Part shown: piece after piece, positions 24,541 through 33,839 of the stretch
Position numbering within the stretch: the first letter of the stretch is position 1
Layout: every line of letters starts with the position of its first letter
Assembly: GCF_013391085.1 (NCBI RefSeq)
Contig: NZ_CP058334.1
Location: 1,240,001 to 1,304,000 of the forward strand
Direction: 5' to 3'
From: Natronomonas halophila
Lineage (GTDB): Archaea > Halobacteriota > Halobacteria > Halobacteriales > Haloarculaceae
Length of the DNA: 64,000 nt
Notes under the pieces: model-generated
What the model saw: only the letters and a program-made list of their open reading frames with translations
The model's database searches: none
What the model was told of the DNA's origin: nothing
Position numbers and translations under genes: made by a program

Positions 24541-26229
24541 ATGGCGACGGCCACGTCGTGGACGGTGTTACTGCTGGTGGGCTATGCGATGGCCGCCGGT
24601 ATCACCGCCAGCATCGCCGCCTACTGTTTCCTCCGGCGGTCGGGGCGCGCACCGCGGGCGTTCGGCGGCTGTATGCTCGCGCTGGTGCTGTGGTCGCTGG
24701 GAGCGTTCGGCCGACTGCTCGCCGCGACGGAAGTCGGCTGGTACGCCTGGACGGTCGTGATGTATCTCGGCGTCGTCTCGACGGCGGTGTTGCTTTTCGT
24801 CTTTGCAGCCCTCTATACGGGCTCCGGGTTCCCGCTCTCGCGGTGGCGAACGGGGGCGCTTTTCGCCGTCCCCGGCGTGTCGATGCTACTGCTGGCGACA
24901 AACGGGCACCACGGCCTCTTCTTCGCCGATATCTCGCTCGTCTCCTTCTGGGGGATGGCGACGTTCACGCCGGAGACGGGGCCGTGGTTCTGGGTGCATG
25001 CGACGTACAACTACCTCCTTTTCGGCGCCGCGACGACCCTGCTGGCCCGGTTTGCCATCGGCAGCCACCGGCTCTATCGCCGCCAGACCCTCGCCGTCCT
25101 CGGCGGCGCCGCGATTCCGTGGGTTGCCAACGTCACGTACGTCTTCGTGCTCGGACCGGGCGTCCCCATCGACCCGACGCCGCTCGGCTTTGCCTTCGGG
25201 AGCCTCCTGTTCGCCTACGCCGTCTTCGGCCTCGGGTTGACGGACCTGACGCCGGTCGCCCGCTCGACGGTCATCGACGCCATCGACGACGCCGTCTTCG
25301 TCCTCGGCGAGGACGGCCGACTCGTCGACCTCAATCCCGCCGCGGAGGCGCTCGCCCGCGGCGAGGACCCCATCGGTCGACCCCTCGATGCCGCGCTTCC
25401 GGCCGAATTGCCGGGCGAAACCGACGACCCACAGCCGGTCACCGTCGACGGCCAGCAACGGTGGTATCAGACGCGCGAACTCCCTCTCGACGGCCGAAGC
25501 GGCGGCACCGTCCTGCTGGCTTCGGATTTGACCGAGCAGATGCGGCGGCGGCGACAACTCCGCGAGCAGAACCGCCGCCTCGAGGAGTTCACCCGCGTCG
25601 CCGCACACGACCTCCGGAACCCGCTCAATGCGGTTTCCGGCTACACCGAACTGGCCCGCGAGACGGGTAACGTCGACCACCTCGAAAAGGTCGACCCCGC
25701 GACCGACCGGATGGAGGCGCTCATCGACGACCTGTTGACGCTCGGCCAGGAGACCCGCGTCATCGAGGAAACCATCCCCGTCTCGCTTCCGGAGGCCGCT
25801 CGGCGGGCGTGGGGCGGCGTCGAAACGGGCAGCGCATGCCTCGACGTCGTCGACGAGGGCGTCCTTCTGGCCCACGAAAAGCGGTTCGTCCAACTGCTGG
25901 AGAACCTCTTTCGGAACGCTGCGGCCCACGGCGGCGAGGACGTCACCGTCCGGGTCGGCATGCCCCCGAACGGCTTTTTCGTCGCCGACGACGGCACCGG
26001 CATCCCGACCGACCGGCGGGCCGACGTCTTCGAGTACGGCTACTCGACGCACGGCGGCACCGGTCTCGGGCTACCGGTCGTCCGTTCCATCGCCGTCGCC
26101 CACGGCTGGACGGTCGACGTCACCGACGCCGACGACGGCGGCGCGCGCTTCGAGTTCACGGACGTCCGGGTCCGCTCGGGGCCTGCCTCGGAGGGAGCAA
26201 TCGAGGAGGAAGCCGACTCCCGCTCTTAA
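24541..26229 (+). CDS. Membrane sensor histidine kinase (7TM-PAS-HisKA-HATPase)
   Basis: This 562-residue protein has an N-terminal 7TM sensor region (residues about 7-240), a PAS domain (about 245-335, VIDAIDDAVFVLGEDGRL), HisKA with His356 in TRVAAHDLRNP, and HATPase (ENLFRNAAAHGG, VADDGTGIP, GGTGLGLPVV). The 7TM region resembles the histidine-kinase N-terminal 7TM domain common in haloarchaea, whose ligand is unknown. No response regulator is adjacent. Confidence 0.9.
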   Translation: MATATSWTVLLLVGYAMAAGITASIAAYCFLRRSGRAPRAFGGCMLALVLWSLGAFGRLLAATEVGWYAWTVVMYLGVVSTAVLLFVFAALYTGSGFPLSRWRTGALFAVPGVSMLLLATNGHHGLFFADISLVSFWGMATFTPETGPWFWVHATYNYLLFGAATTLLARFAIGSHRLYRRQTLAVLGGAAIPWVANVTYVFVLGPGVPIDPTPLGFAFGSLLFAYAVFGLGLTDLTPVARSTVIDAIDDAVFVLGEDGRLVDLNPAAEALARGEDPIGRPLDAALPAELPGETDDPQPVTVDGQQRWYQTRELPLDGRSGGTVLLASDLTEQMRRRRQLREQNRRLEEFTRVAAHDLRNPLNAVSGYTELARETGNVDHLEKVDPATDRMEALIDDLLTLGQETRVIEETIPVSLPEAARRAWGGVETGSACLDVVDEGVLLAHEKRFVQLLENLFRNAAAHGGEDVTVRVGMPPNGFFVADDGTGIPTDRRADVFEYGYSTHGGTGLGLPVVRSIAVAHGWTVDVTDADDGGARFEFTDVRVRSGPASEGAIEEEADSRS

Positions 26230-26284
26230 GTCCCCGTCAAGGCTCGGCAAAGCGTTGAAGCCACCGGGGCGCGCGAGGCCGCCC

Positions 26285-27388
26285 ATGCAGATAACCGGCG
26301 TCAACCAGTACCACCTCGACCACACCCTCGAGGAGCCGTTCTATCCGACGTGGATACCGGGCTATCCGCAATCGACCCACGAACTCGAACTGTTCGAGAT
26401 CGAGACCGACGAGGGAATAACGGGCTACGGCGCCTCACCCTCCTTTGCCGGCGGCCTCGATTACGAGACGCCGCTGGAACTCTTCCTGACCGGCGAGGAC
26501 CCCCACGACGTCGAGTCGATTCTCGGGAAACTGGAAACGGTCAACCTCGTCGGGCCGCGCCCGTGGCACGTCGAGATGGCGCTGTGGGACATCATCGGCA
26601 AGGATTCGGGCAAGCCCGTCTACGAACTCTTCGGCGCCAGCCAGCGGGAGATTCCGGTCTACGCCTCGACGGGCGAGTTGATGGACGCCGACGAGCGCAT
26701 CGACTACGTCGAACAGCGCGTCGAGGAGGGATTCGAGGCAGTCAAACTCCGCGTCACGGAGGTCGACCACATCGAGACTGTCCGGCGGGTCCGCGAAGCC
26801 TTCCCCGACCTCACGCTGATGGTCGACGCGAACAAGGGGTGGGCCGTCCGGGTCATGGAAGACCCCGTCGAGTGGTCCTTCTCCGACGCCTTGGAGTTCG
26901 CTCGCGGCCTCGAAGAGGTGGGCAATATCGGCTGGCTGGAAGAGCCGCTTCACCGCCACGACTACGAGGGCTATGCCCGCCTCCGGGATGCCGTCGACAT
27001 CGACATCGCCGGCGGCGAGTTCAACAACGGCACCCACCATTTTCGGGAGTTCATCGACCACGGCTCGCTCGATATCCTCCAGCCAGACGCGGCGCTGGCG
27101 ACGGGCATCCGACAGGGCGTCGACGTCGCCCGGATGGCCCAGGAGCACGGCCTGCAGTTCGTCCCGCACACGTGGACGAACGCGCTGGGCTTCGCCGCGA
27201 ACCTCCACGTCATGACCGCCGTCGGGAGCCCGTGGTGTGAGTACCCGATGGAGCCGCCGTGGACGCCCGACGTCTGGTCGTTCATGCTCGAAGACGGCTT
27301 CGAACAGGAGGACGGGACGATTACCGCGCCCGACGCCCCCGGCCTCGGGATTACGATTCCGGACGACGTACTTGAGGACGCAGAGTGA
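26285..27388 (+). CDS. Mandelate racemase/muconate lactonizing (enolase superfamily) enzyme
   Basis: This 367-residue enzyme has an N-terminal capping domain (1-120) and a (beta/alpha)7-beta barrel. Metal ligands are Asp181 (LMVDANKGW), Glu219 (IGWLEEP) and Glu245 (IAGGEF). Candidate acid/base residues are Lys154 in EAVKLRV (a KxR rather than KxK pattern) and His295 in VPHTWTN. The His on strand 7 and the ligand set fit sugar-acid dehydratases of the MR subgroup. The substrate (galactarate, gluconate or xylonate type) is not decided. No catabolic neighbours are present. Confidence 0.85.
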   Translation: MQITGVNQYHLDHTLEEPFYPTWIPGYPQSTHELELFEIETDEGITGYGASPSFAGGLDYETPLELFLTGEDPHDVESILGKLETVNLVGPRPWHVEMALWDIIGKDSGKPVYELFGASQREIPVYASTGELMDADERIDYVEQRVEEGFEAVKLRVTEVDHIETVRRVREAFPDLTLMVDANKGWAVRVMEDPVEWSFSDALEFARGLEEVGNIGWLEEPLHRHDYEGYARLRDAVDIDIAGGEFNNGTHHFREFIDHGSLDILQPDAALATGIRQGVDVARMAQEHGLQFVPHTWTNALGFAANLHVMTAVGSPWCEYPMEPPWTPDVWSFMLEDGFEQEDGTITAPDAPGLGITIPDDVLEDAE

Positions 27389-27487
27389 CGGCGCCGCCGC
27401 CCACGAGCGGCGCGTAACCGGTTTCAGTTCCGACTGTGGGGTCCGGGACCGAAGGAGTAACCACCCTCGAAGCCGTGTTCCTATCTA

Positions 27488-28729
27488 ATGAGTCAACAGG
27501 CCGAGCCGCTCGATGTCGAGCGTCTCCGCGAGGACTTCCCCATCCTGGAGCGGGAGTTCGACGGAACGCAACTCGTCTATCTCGACAACGCGGCCACCAC
27601 CCAGACGCCCGAGCCGGTTATCGAGGCCATCACGGACTACTACCGGGGCTACAACGCCAACGTCCACCGCGGTATCCACCAACTGAGCCAGGAGGCCTCC
27701 ATTGCCTACGAGGAGGCCCACGACCGCGTCGCGGAGTTCATCGGCGCCTCCGGCGGCCGAAAGGAAGTCGTCTTCACGAAGAACACGACGGAGGCGATGA
27801 ACCTCGTCGCCTACGCGTGGGGGCTCAACGAACTCGGACCCGGCGACGAAGTCGTCCTGACCGAGATGGAACATCACTCGTCGCTGGTCACGTGGCAGCA
27901 AATCGCCAAGCGCACCGGCGCCGATTGTAAGTACATCCCCATCACCGACGAGGGCCGTCTCGACATGGACGCCGCCCGCGAGATGATTACCGACGACACG
28001 CAGATGGTGTCGGCAGTCCACGTCTCGAACACGCTTGGGACGATTAATCCGGTCTCCCAACTGGCCGACATCGCCCACGACCACGACGCCTATATGTTCG
28101 TCGACGGCGCCCAGTCGGTCCCGAACCGACCGGTCGACGTCGAGGAGTTGGACGCCGACTTCATGGCCTTCTCCGGCCACAAGATGTGCGGCCCGACGGG
28201 TATCGGCGTCCTCTACGGCAAGGAGCACATCCTCGAAGGGATGGAGCCGTACCTCTACGGCGGTGAGATGATTCTGAAGGTCACCTTTGAAGACTCCAAA
28301 TGGAACGAACTGCCCTGGAAGTACGAGGCCGGCACGCCGGTCATCTCGCAGGGCATCGCGCTGGCGGAGGCCTGCGATTATCTGGACGACATCGGTCTGG
28401 AGAACATCCAGCGCCACGAGGCCGAACTCGCCGAATACGCCTACGAGCAGTTGACCGCGAAGGACGACGTCGAAGTCTACGGCCCGCCCGCCGACGACCG
28501 GGGTGGCCTCGTCGCCTTCAACCTCGATGGCGTCCACGCCCACGACCTCTCGTCGATTCTCAACGACAGCGCCGTCGCCATCCGGGCCGGCGACCACTGC
28601 ACCCAGCCGCTCCACGACGTGCTCGGCGCCACCGCCTCGGCCCGAGCGTCGTTCTACCTCTACAATACGAAGGAAGAGGTCGACAAACTCGTCGAGGCCG
28701 TCGACGACGCGCGGCAACTATTTAAATAA
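27488..28729 (+). CDS. sufS: Cysteine desulfurase SufS
   Basis: This 413-residue class-V PLP aminotransferase takes sulfur from cysteine for Fe-S cluster building. The PLP Lys is Lys232 in FSGHKMCGPTG. The persulfide Cys is Cys371 in RAGDHCTQPLH. The substrate-facing motifs LDNAATTQTP, NVHRGIHQLS and EMEHHSSLV are intact. It is of SufS (group II) type by its length and RAGxHC loop. The scaffold gene sufU follows 540 bp on, separated by one gene on the other strand. Confidence 0.93.
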   Translation: MSQQAEPLDVERLREDFPILEREFDGTQLVYLDNAATTQTPEPVIEAITDYYRGYNANVHRGIHQLSQEASIAYEEAHDRVAEFIGASGGRKEVVFTKNTTEAMNLVAYAWGLNELGPGDEVVLTEMEHHSSLVTWQQIAKRTGADCKYIPITDEGRLDMDAAREMITDDTQMVSAVHVSNTLGTINPVSQLADIAHDHDAYMFVDGAQSVPNRPVDVEELDADFMAFSGHKMCGPTGIGVLYGKEHILEGMEPYLYGGEMILKVTFEDSKWNELPWKYEAGTPVISQGIALAEACDYLDDIGLENIQRHEAELAEYAYEQLTAKDDVEVYGPPADDRGGLVAFNLDGVHAHDLSSILNDSAVAIRAGDHCTQPLHDVLGATASARASFYLYNTKEEVDKLVEAVDDARQLFK

Positions 28730-28730
28730 C

Positions 28731-29099
28731 TCAGGACTCCTTTCCTCGATATTCGACTTCGAAAACCCGTCCGAGACCCATCAGCCCCGCGACGGCGAGC
28801 GTCGCGATGTTGGCGTAGTGTCGGCCGGGAACGGCGAAAGCGGCGCCGACGAGCGCGCTGGCGCCCAACAGGAGGTGGATGCGGATGGTGGGCACGTAGT
28901 CGGTCGCGAGGTCGGCGACGACGGCGGCGAGGGCGGGTACCGCGGCCAGCATCGCGAAGACGATGACGGCGTCGGGTTGGCTCCGACTGTAAGCGGTGTT
29001 GGCCGCGAGGAGACACGCCGCGCCTGCGAGCGCGAGGATGAGGCCGTCGTCGGACAGCCGCTTCTCGCCGCTCTCGTCGCCACCGGACTCGTCGCTCAT
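28731..29099 (-). CDS. Small polytopic membrane protein, unknown
   Basis: This 122-residue protein has an acidic head (MSDESGGDESGEKRLSDDG) and about four hydrophobic segments (ILALAGAACLLAANT, VIVFAMLAAVPALAAVVADL, IHLLLGASALVGAAFAV, IATLAVAGLMGL). The family is not recognised. It lies between sufS and sufU on the opposite strand; its stop is 1 bp from the sufS stop. The start at 29099 is chosen by the acidic head. Confidence 0.7.
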   Translation of the reverse strand: MSDESGGDESGEKRLSDDGLILALAGAACLLAANTAYSRSQPDAVIVFAMLAAVPALAAVVADLATDYVPTIRIHLLLGASALVGAAFAVPGRHYANIATLAVAGLMGLGRVFEVEYRGKES

Positions 29100-29270
29100 A
29101 CACACCCCTGCTGGCGGGAGGGTATTCGCCTTTGTGCTCCGACGCTTCGGTTCCGGGGTTCTCGCGGCGACTACCGATAGGGACACGAAGTCCGGAATCA
29201 CGGCCTCTGCCGGGGAGTACCACCCCGACCGACGCCCTTTTGGGTGTCATCCTCCTTTCCTAGGATAACA

Positions 29271-29687
29271 ATGGGTATGGGCTCGGACATGTACCGCCAG
29301 CAGATCCTCGATCACTACAAGAACCCCCGTAACTACGGGGAAATCGAGGACCCCGACATCGAGCACGTCGGCGAGAACCCGATGTGCGGCGACACCATCA
29401 AGATGTTCGTGGTGCTGGCGGACGACGACGAGACGATAGAGCACGTGAGTTTCATCGGCGACGGCTGTGCCATCAGCCAGGCCTCCGCGAGCATGCTGTC
29501 GAGCGAACTGCAGGGTATGACGCTCGACGAGGTCCGGAAGATGGACCGCGAGGACATCGAGGACATGCTGGGCGTCGAACTCAGCCCGATGCGTATCAAA
29601 TGCGCCGTCCTCGCCGAGAAAGTCGCCCAGGACGGCATCAAAATCCACCAGGGCGAGGCCGACATCGACGAGACGACGACCGAATAG
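29271..29687 (+). CDS. sufU: Fe-S cluster scaffold SufU/IscU
   Basis: This 138-residue SufU/IscU-type scaffold accepts sulfur from SufS and holds nascent [2Fe-2S] clusters. The three ligand Cys are Cys39 (NPMCGD), Cys66 (GDGCAISQASAS) and Cys111 (MRIKCAVLAEK). The N-terminus YRQQILDHYKNPRN is typical. An ATG at 29277 is an alternative start. It forms a functional group with sufS and the rubredoxin-like gene after it. Confidence 0.92.
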   Translation: MGMGSDMYRQQILDHYKNPRNYGEIEDPDIEHVGENPMCGDTIKMFVVLADDDETIEHVSFIGDGCAISQASASMLSSELQGMTLDEVRKMDREDIEDMLGVELSPMRIKCAVLAEKVAQDGIKIHQGEADIDETTTE

Positions 29688-29734
29688 CGGAACGGACCTC
29701 CGGTTTTTTGGCGTGTGAGGACATACCACACAGT

Positions 29735-30019
29735 ATGGCCATCGAGGACCAACAGCCCCGAGTACGGTTCGGACAGACCGTCTACGACGACGAGGGCAAC
29801 GAACTGGGACAGGTCCGGAACTTCGGCGACGATGGGTTCTACGTGACGACCATAGAGGGCGTCTCGACAACCACACAGGCCGAAAGCAAGGCCGGCGAGA
29901 AGACGCTGATGTGGCGCTGTATGGAGTGCGGTGAAGTCGGAGAAATCGACGATTTCCCCGATATGTGTCCCTCCTGTGGCGCCTCCGGGGAGAGCATCGG
30001 CTACGTGCAGGAGGACTGA
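29735..30019 (+). CDS. Rubredoxin-like zinc/iron-binding protein (possibly DUF7130)
   Basis: This 94-residue protein has an N-terminal beta domain (VRFGQTVYDDEGNELGQVRNFG) and a C-terminal rubredoxin-like knuckle pair: Cys62, Cys65 (CMEC), then Cys78, Cys81 (CPSCGASGESIGYVQ). This pattern can hold Fe or Zn. It lies 47 bp after sufU on the same strand. I recall it as DUF7130 in halophiles. An electron-carrier or Zn-ribbon role is plausible, not shown. Confidence 0.8.
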   Translation: MAIEDQQPRVRFGQTVYDDEGNELGQVRNFGDDGFYVTTIEGVSTTTQAESKAGEKTLMWRCMECGEVGEIDDFPDMCPSCGASGESIGYVQED

Positions 30020-30058
30020 ATCCGGTATTTTTCTACCCGGCCGGTCGAAGCCGTCGGT

Positions 30059-30955
30059 ATGAACGTCGTCGTTTTCGGCGCCGGCAGTCTCGGGAGCCTG
30101 CTCGGCGGCCTGCTCGCCCGCGAACACGCAGTGACACTCGTCGGGCGCGACCCGCACATGGACGCCGTCCGGGCCGAGGGGCTCCGCATCACCGGCGCCG
30201 TCGAGGAGACGGTCCATCCCGACGCGCGAACGGAGGCTCCGGAAAGCGCCGACCTCGCTGTCGTCTGCGTGAAAGCCTTCGATACGCCCGAAGCGGCCGA
30301 CGCACTCGCTGACGTTGACCTCGACTACTGCCTCTCGGTCCAGAATGGCATGGGCAACGAGGAGCAGTTGGCCGACGCCCTCGACGCCCCCGTCCTCGCA
30401 GGAACCTGCACCTATGGGGCGCTCACTCCGAAACCCGGCGTCGTCCGCTGTACCGGCATCGGCGAAGTCGTCCTCGGCGCACGAGAAGGCGGCCACTCTG
30501 CGGCCGCCGACACGGTCGGCGAGGCCTTCGAAGCAGCCAATATCGTCACCACCGTCGCCGAGGACATGCCGCGGCGCCTCTGGGAGAAACTCGCGGTCAA
30601 CGCCGGTATCAACGCGACGACGGCGCTGGCCCGCGTCGACAACGGCGCGCTCTTGGACGGCGACGCGAACGCGGTAGCGACAGCGGCGGGCCGGGAAGTC
30701 GCCCGCGTCGCCCGCGCGGAGGGAGTCGACCTGTCGAACGCCGAGGCCGAGCGGGCGGTCGAACGCGTCGCCGAGGCGACCGCCGACAACACCTCCTCGA
30801 TGCAGCAGGACGTACTGGCCGAGCGGCGAACCGAAGTCGACGCCATCGGCGGCTACGTCCTCGAACGGGCCGATGAACACGCTATCGACGTGCCGGTCAA
30901 CGAGACGATGACGCGACTGTTGCGGGCCTGGGAGAGAGGACGGGGGCTGCGCTGA
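30059..30955 (+). CDS. Ketopantoate reductase family protein (2-dehydropantoate 2-reductase)
   Basis: This 298-residue ApbA/PanE-type protein has an N-terminal NADP Rossmann motif (VVVFGAGSLGSLLGG), then VCVKAFDTPEAADAL, the central LSVQNGMGNEEQL and GTCTYGALTPKPGVVRCTG. The C-terminal helical domain has WEKLAVNAGINATTALA and TSSMQQDVLAERRTEVDAIGGY (Lys, Asn, Ser and Glu active-site positions kept). It reduces ketopantoate to pantoate in CoA synthesis, though paralogs with other substrates exist. No other CoA gene is adjacent. Confidence 0.88.
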   Translation: MNVVVFGAGSLGSLLGGLLAREHAVTLVGRDPHMDAVRAEGLRITGAVEETVHPDARTEAPESADLAVVCVKAFDTPEAADALADVDLDYCLSVQNGMGNEEQLADALDAPVLAGTCTYGALTPKPGVVRCTGIGEVVLGAREGGHSAAADTVGEAFEAANIVTTVAEDMPRRLWEKLAVNAGINATTALARVDNGALLDGDANAVATAAGREVARVARAEGVDLSNAEAERAVERVAEATADNTSSMQQDVLAERRTEVDAIGGYVLERADEHAIDVPVNETMTRLLRAWERGRGLR

Positions 30956-30973
30956 GCATCGCGTCGGTGCGGC

Positions 30974-31465
30974 TCACACCTCTAGCACGTAGCGGGTTTC
31001 CTGATAGGTTTCCTCGCCGATTTGCGTCTCACTTTCGTCCGCCCGCTCGAATCCGAACCGTTCGTAGAAGGCGTTTCCGGGCTCGTTTTCGGCCAGGACC
31101 ATCGCGTGTATCCGGTCGACGCCGTAGCCCGAAAGGGCCTTCCGCGTCCGTTCGAGCAGTTCCGCGCCGACGCCGCGGCTCCGGTGGTCCGGGTGGACGT
31201 AGAGCCGGAGGATGTACCCCTCGTCCTCGCTCGCGTTCCAGGTTGCGTGGGCGAAGCCGACCACCGCGCCGTCGCGTTCGGCGACCAGCAGTTCCGTCCG
31301 CCCCTCGGCGATGGCCTCGGCGATGCTGTCGGCGTCGTACCACTGCGCAACCGCCTCCTCGGCCGTCTCTCGGGTCAGAATCGTCGGATAATCCACCTCC
31401 CAGGACCGCTCGGCGACTCCTCTGATAGCGTCGATGTCACCATCCGTCGCCTCGCGCACGTTCAT
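30974..31465 (-). CDS. GNAT N-acetyltransferase
   Basis: This 163-residue GNAT-fold enzyme begins MNVREATDGDIDAIRGVAE. The acetyl-CoA motif is LYVHPDHRSRGVGAELLER and the C-terminal Tyr/Glu region is NEPGNAFYERFGFE. It transfers an acetyl group to an amine; the acceptor is unknown. It converges with the panE-like gene. Confidence 0.88.
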   Translation of the reverse strand: MNVREATDGDIDAIRGVAERSWEVDYPTILTRETAEEAVAQWYDADSIAEAIAEGRTELLVAERDGAVVGFAHATWNASEDEGYILRLYVHPDHRSRGVGAELLERTRKALSGYGVDRIHAMVLAENEPGNAFYERFGFERADESETQIGEETYQETRYVLEV

Positions 31466-31532
31466 GCTATTCTATAGCACGGCCTATCCGTTAGGCCTTT
31501 CTCCGCACCCAGCAGCACGAAAACCGAAGCCG

Positions 31533-33023
31533 CTATTCCATGTAGCCGAGGTCCTGTAGGCGCTCTTTGGCTTCCTCGTCCATATGGTCGAGGGCCTCGT
31601 CCGCATCGGCGGCGGCCGGAGCGTCCCACTCGTCGGCCGCCCGGTCTTCGAAGCGTTCGAGCGCAGCGAAAACTTCCTCGATGACCTCGTCGTCGGTGCT
31701 CACGCGCTCGGTTTCGCCGGGGTCCGAATCGAGACGATAGGCTTCGTCCGGAATCCGCTCGTTTCGGATGTACTTGCCGTCGGGGCGACGGGCCGCGCGC
31801 ATCCGGGAGTAGAACCGCGAATCCTCATCGAGTTCGATGCCGGCCTCGGCGGCCTTGGTTTCGAGTTGGTTGAGTTCGACGACCGGCCGGTGGTAGTCGA
31901 CGAAGGCGTACTCGCCGTCCTCGATATCCCGGCCTTCGGTCAGCAGCGAGCGGTTCGAGTCGAAACTCCGGGCGCCCACCCGGTCGGTGTAGTCGCCCGC
32001 TTCCGTCACGTCGAGGACGGTGTCGTAGAGGTCCAGCAGTTCGACTTGCTCGTCGGTGCGGCCCGCCTCGACGTCGGGGTGTTTGACCATCAGCGGGACG
32101 TTGACAAGCGGGTCGTAGATGCCGAACTCGTGGCCGTAGAGGCCGTGTTCGCCGTGGAGTTCGCCGTGGTCCGCACAGACGACGACCAGCGTGTCCTCCC
32201 ACTGGTCGGTTTCCTTGAGGTGGTCGAAAAGCCGCTCCAGTTCCGCGTCGATGTGTCTGATTTCGGCGTCGTAGAGGCCCTCGATGTCCTCGAACTCCTC
32301 GTCGCTGATATCGCGGGCCCCCGAGTTGTACTCCTTGGAGTTCTGACAGACCGCGTGGGGGTCGACGCCCGGCGCGAACTCCTCGCGGTACTCCTCGGGC
32401 GGGTAGTACGGCAGGTGGGCGTCCATCAGGTTGATAAAGGCGAACCAGTCGTCGTTGTCGTCGACGAAATCCATCGTGTTGTCGACGATGCGGGGCGTTT
32501 TCGATGCCTCGCCCTCGCCGCTGGCGAGGTACTCGTGGATCTCGTTGCCGAACTCGACGAGGCGGTCGGCGACCCCGCGGAAGCGGCTATCGGTGAGTTT
32601 CTGCCAGAACGAGGCCAGCGCGCCGGAGAGGACGTCACCCGGGAGGACCTTGAAGAAGTTGTCCTGGTCCTCGAAGCCGGCGGTCAGCCGCGTGTAGGGC
32701 GTAATCCACGCGTTCGAGGAGTAGCAGGCGGTTGCATAGCCCGCCTCGGAGAGGGTCTGAGCGAGCGTGCCCATATCGTCGGGAAGGTAGGGCGCCTCCT
32801 GTGTGGCGGTGTGCTGGGACGGATAGCGGCCGGTGAACATCGACGCGTGGACCGGCAGCGTCCACGGTGCCTGCGCGACGGCCTGTTCGTAGACGAGCGC
32901 CTCCTCGGCGAAGTCCTCCAGGCCGGGCGTCGTCGGCCGGTCGTAGCCGTACGGCGTCAGATGGCTCTTGCGAACCGTGTCCATTACCACGAAGAGCACG
33001 TTCCGACCGTCGTCAGCGGGCAT
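31533..33023 (-). CDS. Sulfatase-superfamily (alkaline phosphatase fold) enzyme
   Basis: This 496-residue soluble protein has the sulfatase fold: NVLFVVMDTVRKSHL with metal Asp15, PWTLPVHASMFTGRYPSQH at the nucleophile site, FINLMDAHLPY and VVVCADHGELHGEHGLYGHE with late metal Asp/His. Classical sulfatases have C/S-x-P-x-R; here it reads Thr55-Leu-Pro-Val-His, as in Thr-nucleophile phospho-transferases or phosphodiesterases. It therefore may not be a sulfatase. ATG 33023 is preferred over GTG 33035 because a TTTAAG box (33051-33056) is about 30 nt upstream. Confidence 0.85.
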   Translation of the reverse strand: MPADDGRNVLFVVMDTVRKSHLTPYGYDRPTTPGLEDFAEEALVYEQAVAQAPWTLPVHASMFTGRYPSQHTATQEAPYLPDDMGTLAQTLSEAGYATACYSSNAWITPYTRLTAGFEDQDNFFKVLPGDVLSGALASFWQKLTDSRFRGVADRLVEFGNEIHEYLASGEGEASKTPRIVDNTMDFVDDNDDWFAFINLMDAHLPYYPPEEYREEFAPGVDPHAVCQNSKEYNSGARDISDEEFEDIEGLYDAEIRHIDAELERLFDHLKETDQWEDTLVVVCADHGELHGEHGLYGHEFGIYDPLVNVPLMVKHPDVEAGRTDEQVELLDLYDTVLDVTEAGDYTDRVGARSFDSNRSLLTEGRDIEDGEYAFVDYHRPVVELNQLETKAAEAGIELDEDSRFYSRMRAARRPDGKYIRNERIPDEAYRLDSDPGETERVSTDDEVIEEVFAALERFEDRAADEWDAPAAADADEALDHMDEEAKERLQDLGYME

Positions 33024-33095
33024 TCTGGCTGACACTCCGGGAGTGGCAGGCTTAAAGACCGTGGTGTGGATTCTCGGCGCGTGCCCGGCCCGGCG

Positions 33096-33248
33096 TCACT
33101 CGAAAACCGGTTCGAGTTCGCGCTCGTAGCAGGCCCGACAGACGTACCGGTCGACCACCCCCGATTCCCCGTGCGTGTGGACGAGAACGTGCACGGTCTC
33201 GTCGAACGGGACCTCGCGTTCGCACAGACCGCAGGCCTCCACCGCCAT
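33096..33248 (-). CDS. 50-residue double-CxxC zinc-finger microprotein
   Basis: This short gene reads MAVEACGLCEREVPFDET and ends VCRACYERELEPVFE, with CxxC at residues 6-9 and CxxC near residue 38-41. The two pairs would bind one zinc ion, a common architecture of haloarchaeal small zinc-finger proteins. The codon pattern fits neighbours and it has its own start after an AT-rich upstream segment (CTATTTGG near 33273). The partner and role are unknown. Confidence 0.75.
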   Translation of the reverse strand: MAVEACGLCEREVPFDETVHVLVHTHGESGVVDRYVCRACYERELEPVFE

Positions 33249-33339
33249 GGGATACTCTTTGGTCCGTGTAACCAAATAGCATTCCCCGAAGCGCGGCGCT
33301 ACGGCTATGGAGCGTTAAAAACAGGAAGTTGAAACGGAT

Positions 33340-33708
33340 TTAGAACGGGGCTTCGGGGCCTTCGTCGGCCTCGTCGTCGCTGTCGCCCTCGTGGCCGGGG
33401 AAGGACGGCGACATCTGGCCGCCGGCCATGCCCTCGCTGCCGCCGTCCATGCCGGTGTCGGCGTGGACGGTGTCGATCTCGGGGATCTCCTCGGTCATCC
33501 GGCTCTTGATGGCCTGAATCGTCATGGGGGAGATGCCACAGCCGGAACAGGCACCACCGAGCATGATGGTGACCTCGCCGGCCTCGCGGTCGAGGTTCTG
33601 GACGGCGGCGCTGCCACCGTGCATCTGAATCTGCGGGAAGTTACGCCGGAGGAAGTTGCTGATGCGCTCGCGAAGGTCCTCGTCGGCGTCGGCGGATTCG
33701 GTACTCAT
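33340..33708 (-). CDS. NifU C-terminal domain (Nfu-type) Fe-S protein
   Basis: This is a 122-residue Nfu-type protein. The domain covers residues 12-85, with IQMHGGSAAVQNL and the CxxC of GGACSGCGISPMTIQ, which binds a labile [4Fe-4S] cluster for delivery to target enzymes. A Met/Gly/Asp-rich tail follows (residues 90-122). Together with sufS and sufU at 27.5-29.7 kb it completes a small Fe-S assembly group. The start is ATG at 33708. Confidence 0.9.
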   Translation of the reverse strand: MSTESADADEDLRERISNFLRRNFPQIQMHGGSAAVQNLDREAGEVTIMLGGACSGCGISPMTIQAIKSRMTEEIPEIDTVHADTGMDGGSEGMAGGQMSPSFPGHEGDSDDEADEGPEAPF

Positions 33709-33839
33709 GAACGACCCTATGCGGCGCAGCCGTATGAAGATTTGGCTCCGCACGCCGATTGCCTCCAACGGCGACGTCCGACGGCGCGGCGACGGGCGTC
33801 TGACGGGAGTTTATGCGTGATGGTGACCGCTAGGAAGGT

